Of a stretch of 46,494 bases of DNA, positions 42,335 through 46,494 are shown piece after piece (position 1 is the stretch's first letter; each line of letters opens with the position of its first letter). This stretch comes from Aurantimonas coralicida (GTDB lineage Bacteria; Pseudomonadota; Alphaproteobacteria; Rhizobiales; Rhizobiaceae), in assembly GCA_011050685.1 (NCBI GenBank), contig DRFF01000016.1, positions 1 through 46,494 of the forward strand, read 5' to 3'. Below the pieces are notes generated by a model. The model worked only from the letters and a program-made list of their open reading frames with translations. It was not told where the DNA came from and made no database searches. The translations under genes were made by a program, and so were the position numbers.

Positions 42335-43159
42335 TCAATCTGTGCGGTCGAAGCTCTGATCCATGGCACGGCCCGGCTCGTCGCAATCGTCGGTCGTGCC
42401 GATTACCCGCGCCGGAACGCCGGCCACGGTCGTATGCGGTGGAACCGGCTTGAGGACGACCGAGCCGGACGCGATCTTCGAGCATTTGCCGATCGTGATG
42501 TTGCCGAGGACCTTCGCACCGGCCCCGATCAGGACGCCGTAGCCGATCTTCGGATGGCGATCGCCGAACTCCTTGCCGGTGCCGCCGAGGGTGACGTTCT
42601 GGAGAATCGAGACATTGTCGCCGACGACCGCCGTGAAGCCGATGACGAGGCCGGTGGCGTGGTCGAGAAAAATCCCTCTGCCCATCCGGGACGCTGGATG
42701 AATGTCCGTCTGGAACACGGCGGACGATCGCGCCTGAAGATAGAGGGCGAAATCGCGCCGGCCCTCGTTCCAGAGCCAGTGCGCGAGCCGATGCGTCTGA
42801 ATCGCGTGAAACCCTTTGAAGTAGAGCAGCGGCTCGATGTAGCGCTCGCAGGCCGGGTCACGGTCGAACACCGCTTGGATGTCGGTTCGCAACGTCGCGC
42901 TGAACTCCACGTCGGATTCCAGCATGTCGGCGTAGGCTTGCGCGATCACGATCGCCGGCACGTCCGGATGATCCAGCCGTTGTGACACGCGGTGGATCAG
43001 CGCCGCCTCAAGGCTGCGCTGGTTGAGAATGGTGGCGTAGATGAAGCAGGACAGAACCGGTTCGCGCTCCGCGACCTCAATTGCTTCCGTCCGCACTTTT
43101 GCCCAGATCGGATCGACGGCCTGGATCTTGTCCTGGACCTGCGGGCTGCTCTTGCTCAT
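42335..43159 (-). CDS. cysE: Serine O-acetyltransferase
   Basis: Acetylates L-serine with acetyl-CoA, the first step of cysteine biosynthesis, normally inhibited by cysteine and complexed with CysK. 274 residues: helical N-terminal domain (to about 140, IWAKVRTEAIEVAEREPVLS, FKGFHAIQTHRLAHWLW) and C-terminal left-handed beta-helix of hexapeptide repeats (DIHPASRMGRGIFLDHATGL, GDNVSILQNVTLGGTG, RHPKIGYGVLIGAGAKVLGN). The catalytic His are in THRLAH and LDHATG. ATG 43159 follows GGGAGAG; the open frame continues to 43333. It lies upstream of DUF3126. Confidence 0.96.
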   Translation of the reverse strand: MSKSSPQVQDKIQAVDPIWAKVRTEAIEVAEREPVLSCFIYATILNQRSLEAALIHRVSQRLDHPDVPAIVIAQAYADMLESDVEFSATLRTDIQAVFDRDPACERYIEPLLYFKGFHAIQTHRLAHWLWNEGRRDFALYLQARSSAVFQTDIHPASRMGRGIFLDHATGLVIGFTAVVGDNVSILQNVTLGGTGKEFGDRHPKIGYGVLIGAGAKVLGNITIGKCSKIASGSVVLKPVPPHTTVAGVPARVIGTTDDCDEPGRAMDQSFDRTD

Positions 43160-43357
43160 GGCGCTCTCCCGAAACGGCGCTTGGGGAAACCTCAGTGGTC
43201 CCCATATTCGAGTACAGATAGGCGCGTTGCCGCCCGAGGAAAAGCCGCAGACGCTCGTGGGCCCCATGGAGACGATCGTCAGCGCGTATGTGACACCTTT
43301 GGTGCGGCACATCCCGGCCGCAACGCCGGGCACCGCTGAAGCGGTCTGGATAGGGCG

Positions 43358-44116
43358 TCAGGCGTCGTCGCTCAGAAACCGCAGCACCTCGGCCTTGAAC
43401 CGACGATCGCCGACGGACTGCATATGGTCGCGGCCCTCGATAGCGAGCACGCGAGCATTCGGCATCAGCGCCGCCAACCGGTGCGGCGAGCCGGCGATGT
43501 CGTCCGTCGTGCCGACGCCGATCAGCACGGGCTGAGTAATTTGGCCGACCTCGGCTTCCGTCAGTTCCTTTCGGGACGTCGAGATGCAGGCGGCCAGCGC
43601 CTCCCTGTCGCTGTTCGTTCGATCGGCAAAAGCCCGGAACATGCGGCCGCGCGGATCTTTGACATCCTCCAGCGAAGGGGCTCGCAGCGCCGCGGCGATC
43701 GGGTCCCAATCGCCGACGCCGTCGACGAGGCCGAAACCCAGGCCGCCGAAGACGGCGCGCACAAAGCGCTCGGATGCGGCGAGCGCCCCAAAGGCCGCGA
43801 CCCGCGCGCCCATGGAATAGCCGAACACCGTGGTAGCCCGAATCTCCAGATGGTCGAGCAGCGCCACCGCGTCGCCGGCCATTTTCTGGGGCGTGTAGGC
43901 CGCTTGGTCGATCGGCTTGGCACTCTGGCCATGACCGCGATGGTCGAAGGCGACGGCTCGGTAGCCAGCGTCGGTCAGCGTCCTGACCCAGCCGGTGTCC
44001 ACCCAGTTCACCTGGGTTGATGACGCGAAGCCATGCAGGAGCAGGACGCTTGGAGCATCGCGCTCGCCCGCATCGAGAAAGGCGAGTTCAAGCCCGTCGC
44101 TGATGAAATGATCCAT
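43358..44116 (-). CDS. Alpha/beta-fold hydrolase
   Basis: A 252-residue cytoplasmic hydrolase. The oxyanion region is LLLHGFASSTQVNWVDTGW, the nucleophile S101 is in VFGYSMGARVAAFGA, the acid is in GVGTTDDIAGSPHRL, and the His is in IEGRDHMQSVGD, so the triad is complete. AFDHRGHGQSAKP is the usual loop of the family. Substrate is not predictable. ATG 44116 is supported by length; the open frame to 44212 starts in Arg-rich noise. It lies upstream of cysE on the same strand, 198 bp apart. Confidence 0.92.
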   Translation of the reverse strand: MDHFISDGLELAFLDAGERDAPSVLLLHGFASSTQVNWVDTGWVRTLTDAGYRAVAFDHRGHGQSAKPIDQAAYTPQKMAGDAVALLDHLEIRATTVFGYSMGARVAAFGALAASERFVRAVFGGLGFGLVDGVGDWDPIAAALRAPSLEDVKDPRGRMFRAFADRTNSDREALAACISTSRKELTEAEVGQITQPVLIGVGTTDDIAGSPHRLAALMPNARVLAIEGRDHMQSVGDRRFKAEVLRFLSDDA

Positions 44117-44271
44117 GATGGGGCCAAGCCTCGCATTCGTATCCCGTTGGCGGCGTGAAGTCCGCAAACGTTTGGATAAGCACCAAGTGGCGTCATCGCC
44201 ACCCCTGTTCATTCCGTTCCACCGACACTATGGTCCGCGACGTTGCGAACCATAGCCGAGAGTGAGCCGCG

Positions 44272-44517
44272 ATGGCTGGACACGTGATTCCCCATTTTCA
44301 GAACGACGCAGGCTACGACACGATCGAGGTCGGGGTGACGGAGTTCATGTGCTGCGGCGCCAATCCGCCGCACGATCATCCCCATGTCTATCTCGACATG
44401 GGCGACGAGAGCGAAATCGTCTGCGGCTACTGCTCGACCCTCTATCGGCTGAACACGGCGTTGAAAGCCACGGAAACCAGCCCGGCCGGTTGCGGCTTCG
44501 GAGAAAAGGCCGCTTAG
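44272..44517 (+). CDS. Zinc-finger domain protein (CHCC type, NDUFS6-like)
   Basis: 81 residues. Zinc ligands are visible in VTEFMCCGANPPHDHPHVYL (C27/C28, H36/H38) and SEIVCGYCSTLYRL (C51, C54). This is the family related to the mitochondrial complex I accessory subunit NDUFS6 (zf-CHCC), common as a small stand-alone protein in alphaproteobacteria. It could assist complex I assembly, which is inference. The next gene starts five bases downstream, so the two may be co-transcribed. Confidence 0.92.
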   Translation: MAGHVIPHFQNDAGYDTIEVGVTEFMCCGANPPHDHPHVYLDMGDESEIVCGYCSTLYRLNTALKATETSPAGCGFGEKAA

Positions 44518-44521
44518 GTCC

Positions 44522-45694
44522 GTGTCCGCGGCCGACCGGGCGCGACCGATCACGATCATCGGAGCGGGAATCGGCGGACTGACAGCAGCGCTGGCGCTGG
44601 CGGATCGTGGTTTCGCGGTAGAAATCTTCGAACGCGCGCCGCAGATGCAGGAAGTCGGCGCCGGTCTCCAGCTTTCCCCGAACGCGTTGAGAGTTCTCGG
44701 CCGGCTCGGACTCATGAAGGACTTGCTGGTCCATGGCACGCGCGCTCGCGAGGTAATCTTGCGCCGGGCGTTCACCGGTCGGCCGATCGCCTCGGTCCCG
44801 GTCGTCGCCAGCGACGGCATGCCCTATGTATCGATCCACCGCGCCGACCTGCAGGCAGTTCTCCTGCGCGCCGTCGACCGTTCCCCCGCGATCACGCTTC
44901 ACCTTGGGGCTACGCTCCAGGCGCTGACCCCGGCGCGTGGCGGCCTCGATCTCTGGTTCATCAGCGGCGAGGGTCGGCACAGACTTCAGGCCAGCCTGGT
45001 GGTCGGCGCCGATGGCGTGCGCTCGTCCATCGCGCGCCGGCTGGGGCTTGCGGCGGCCACACCCAGCGGCGCGATCGCCTGGCGCGGCTACGTGAGCCGC
45101 GACAACGGCGGCGGCCCGCCGCCTGGCATCACGGCGTGGCTCGGCCCCCGGCGTCACGCCGTCGCCTATCCGATTTCCGGCGGGCGCGAGACGAACCTCG
45201 TCCTCATCGAGCCAATGAAGCGAATGACGCTCGCCGATCCGGCGGGGCTTGCCTACCGCTTTCGCTCATGGGATCGGGACGTCACATCGATGATCGCGGC
45301 GGCCGGCGACATGACCGGCTGGCCTTTGAACGTGGTGCCGCCGGACCGGCCCTGGCGCCATCTCGACGATCGGCTCATTCTGATCGGTGACGCGGCTCAT
45401 GCCATGCTACCGTATGCCGCGCAGGGCGCCGGCATGGCCATCGAGGATGCAGCGGTGCTCGCCGACGCCCTGGCGCGGGCACCGAGCCGGAGCGCTGCGT
45501 TAGCCCACTACGAAGCCGAGCGGAGGCCCCGCATCGCCAAAGTCCGCCGCCGCGTCGCCTTCCACCAGCGTGTCTATCATCTGCCTTGGCCGCTCAATCT
45601 GGCGCGCGACGCCGCACTCTCATTGCGATCGCCGGACAGTCTTCGGGACGACCTCTCTTGGCTCTATGATTGGAGCCCCCCCCGCCGATTCTGA
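44522..45694 (+). CDS. FAD-dependent monooxygenase (salicylate hydroxylase-like)
   Basis: A 390-residue group A flavoprotein monooxygenase. Dinucleotide fold ITIIGAGIGGLTAALAL (about 9-25), EIFERAP, the DG motif LVVGADGVRSSIARRL, and the GD motif LILIGDAAHAMLPYAAQGAG with IEDAAVLADAL. It would use NAD(P)H and O2 to hydroxylate an aromatic compound; the substrate is unknown and could equally be a ubiquinone precursor. The start is GTG 44522, five bases after the zinc-finger gene stop. No aromatic ring-cleavage gene is nearby. Confidence 0.92.
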   Translation: MSAADRARPITIIGAGIGGLTAALALADRGFAVEIFERAPQMQEVGAGLQLSPNALRVLGRLGLMKDLLVHGTRAREVILRRAFTGRPIASVPVVASDGMPYVSIHRADLQAVLLRAVDRSPAITLHLGATLQALTPARGGLDLWFISGEGRHRLQASLVVGADGVRSSIARRLGLAAATPSGAIAWRGYVSRDNGGGPPPGITAWLGPRRHAVAYPISGGRETNLVLIEPMKRMTLADPAGLAYRFRSWDRDVTSMIAAAGDMTGWPLNVVPPDRPWRHLDDRLILIGDAAHAMLPYAAQGAGMAIEDAAVLADALARAPSRSAALAHYEAERRPRIAKVRRRVAFHQRVYHLPWPLNLARDAALSLRSPDSLRDDLSWLYDWSPPRRF

Positions 45695-45891
45695 AGACAG
45701 CGAGACGATTTAACGAAACCCCAAGCGATCTCAGGCGTTGTGCGTGCGTCTGGACAAACTTCGACGCTTTCCTAGCTAGCGGCGATCGGAGTGGACGCCG
45801 ACAACTGGTCGGAATGCCGATTAAAGGTGCATGGGAGCGCCAAGGCGTCATCCGGGTCTGCAAGGGACTTATTTCAACAAAGGTAAAAGAT

Positions 45892-46494
45892 ATGCCGAAT
45901 TTCAAGAGAACCGGCAGGCTGTTTGGCGTGGCCGCGCTTGCCGCTTCGACCGCGATCAGCGGACCGATTGCGGCCTATGCGCAGGACGCGGCCGCGTTCC
46001 GCGTCGCCCAGGCCGACCCGACCGCCTGCGATCCGACGGCCGTGGCACCCGATCCGGCGGCCTGTGAACCGGCGCCTGCCGGCGAGACAGCCCCTGCCGA
46101 GGCGGTCCCTGCTGAACCCGTCCCGGTCGAGGAACCCGCTGCCGAGGCTCCGGCCGAACCGGCTCCTGTCGAGGAAGCTCCTGCTGAACCAGCCCCGGTC
46201 GAGGAAGCCCCTGCTGAACCAGCCCCGGTCGAGGAAGCCCCTGCTGAACCAGCCCCGGTCGAGGAACCCGCTGCCGAGGCTCCGGCCGAACCAGCCCCCG
46301 CCGAACCGGCTCCTGTCGAGGCAGCCCCTGCTGAACCAGCCCCGGTCGAGGAACCCGCTGCCGAGGCTCCGGCTGAACCAGCCCCCGCCGAACCGGCTCC
46401 TGCCGAGGCAGCACCTGCTGAACCAGCCCCGGTCGAGGAGCCCGCTGCTGAGGCTCCGGCCGAGCCTGCGCCCGCCGAACCGGCTCCTGCCGAG
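45892..46494 (+). CDS. Exported Pro/Glu/Ala-repeat protein, N-terminal part (3' end outside window)
   Basis: A complete open frame from ATG 45892 to the window end (201 codons, no stop). It begins MPNFKRTGRLFGVAALAAST, with a signal peptide ending AAYAQD. After a short linker (about 35-75) with two Cys (DPTACDP, PAACEP) it consists of PAEP/PVEE-type repeats, EAPAEPAPVE being the unit. Similar Pro/Glu/Ala-rich stalks precede OmpA-type peptidoglycan-binding domains in Hyphomicrobiales outer-membrane proteins, so an OmpA C-terminus beyond the window is the leading guess. AGGTAAAAG precedes the ATG. Codon use of the repeat is unusually uniform. Confidence 0.82.
   Translation, partial: MPNFKRTGRLFGVAALAASTAISGPIAAYAQDAAAFRVAQADPTACDPTAVAPDPAACEPAPAGETAPAEAVPAEPVPVEEPAAEAPAEPAPVEEAPAEPAPVEEAPAEPAPVEEAPAEPAPVEEPAAEAPAEPAPAEPAPVEAAPAEPAPVEEPAAEAPAEPAPAEPAPAEAAPAEPAPVEEPAAEAPAEPAPAEPAPAE
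46171..46260 (+). repeat. Three tandem 30-bp units (10 codons each)
   Basis: Units at 46171-46200, 46201-46230 and 46231-46260. The second and third are identical and the first differs at one base (T for C). They encode EEAPAEPAPV-type decamers inside the repeat protein. Near-identity implies recent slippage or unequal recombination. Confidence 0.93.
46261..46494 (+). repeat. Higher-order 87-bp repeat (29 codons), 2.7 copies to the window end
   Basis: Copies at 46261-46347, 46348-46434 and a partial third from 46435, in the same frame as the 30-bp units and built from the same PAEP/PVEE parts. The copies differ at only a few positions, mostly third codon positions. The array continues past the window edge. 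Confidence 0.9.

Noticed and set aside
46171-46494. CRISPR-like periodicity at the right edge
   Set aside because: The units are contiguous, in frame and coding, with no variable spacers; they are a protein repeat.

Overview
The window is high-GC chromosomal DNA. Gene content and order point to an alphaproteobacterium of the Hyphomicrobiales (Rhizobiales) type. Support comes from tRNA-Tyr/tRNA-Gly directly upstream of tuf with rlmB alongside, a folE-hisI-patatin-CBS neighbourhood, an IscU-like scaffold next to yidD and thrS, and DUF2336, DUF3126 and BTLCP family proteins. No phage, transposase, CRISPR array or plasmid gene was seen. The genus cannot be named from the sequence alone.

Layout. 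1-3.4 kb: translation and housekeeping genes (partial tuf, tRNA-Gly, tRNA-Tyr, rlmB, tRNA-Thr, nadK). 3.4-10.4 kb: a mixed stretch with a decayed VOC/glyoxalase remnant, a DUF2336 protein, an overlapping nitroreductase/flavin-reductase pair, two uncharacterised proteins (one exported, one RTX-related), msrB, a truncated and frameshifted RraA-family pseudogene, and a nicotinamidase. 10.5-13.2 kb: small exported proteins and lipoproteins, including a 49-residue one, closed by a strong terminator. 13.3-19.9 kb: a complete malonate-utilisation locus (matR, divergent matPQMAB) with a palindromic operator. 20.0-25.0 kb: a glutaryl-CoA dehydrogenase-like gene followed by a second TRAP transporter with an enlarged DctM. 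25.1-29.7 kb: a Liv-type ABC importer in which LivH and LivM are fused. 30.2-38.3 kb: a YiiX-like cysteine hydrolase, thrS, a Gmad2-LysM protein, yidD, an Fe-S scaffold, folE, hisI, a patatin, a CBS protein and a rhomboid protease. 38.4-46.5 kb: a candidate small RNA, a double-PilZ protein, a Tat-exported SMP-30 protein, a transglutaminase-like cysteine peptidase, DUF3126, cysE, an alpha/beta hydrolase, a zinc-finger protein, a flavin monooxygenase, and the start of a Pro/Glu/Ala-repeat exported protein that runs off the window.

How the genes work together. MatPQM imports malonate, MatB converts it to malonyl-CoA, MatA decarboxylates it to acetyl-CoA, and MatR probably senses malonate or malonyl-CoA. 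The adjacent GcdH plus TRAP pair suggests use of a second dicarboxylate, possibly glutarate. With the Liv importer, the central 16 kb is a block for taking up and catabolising small organic acids or amino-acid-like compounds. In all three transport operons the substrate-binding-protein gene is followed by a GC-rich hairpin before the membrane-subunit gene, a usual way to keep the binding protein in excess.

The least explained elements are the roughly 106-nt candidate RNA at 38.4-38.5 kb (promoter-like boxes, a UUCG hairpin and an intrinsic terminator), the protein at 7.6-8.6 kb carrying an RTX-associated beta domain at its N-terminus, and the repeat protein at the right edge. No clear new multi-gene system was found; most genes belong to known families.
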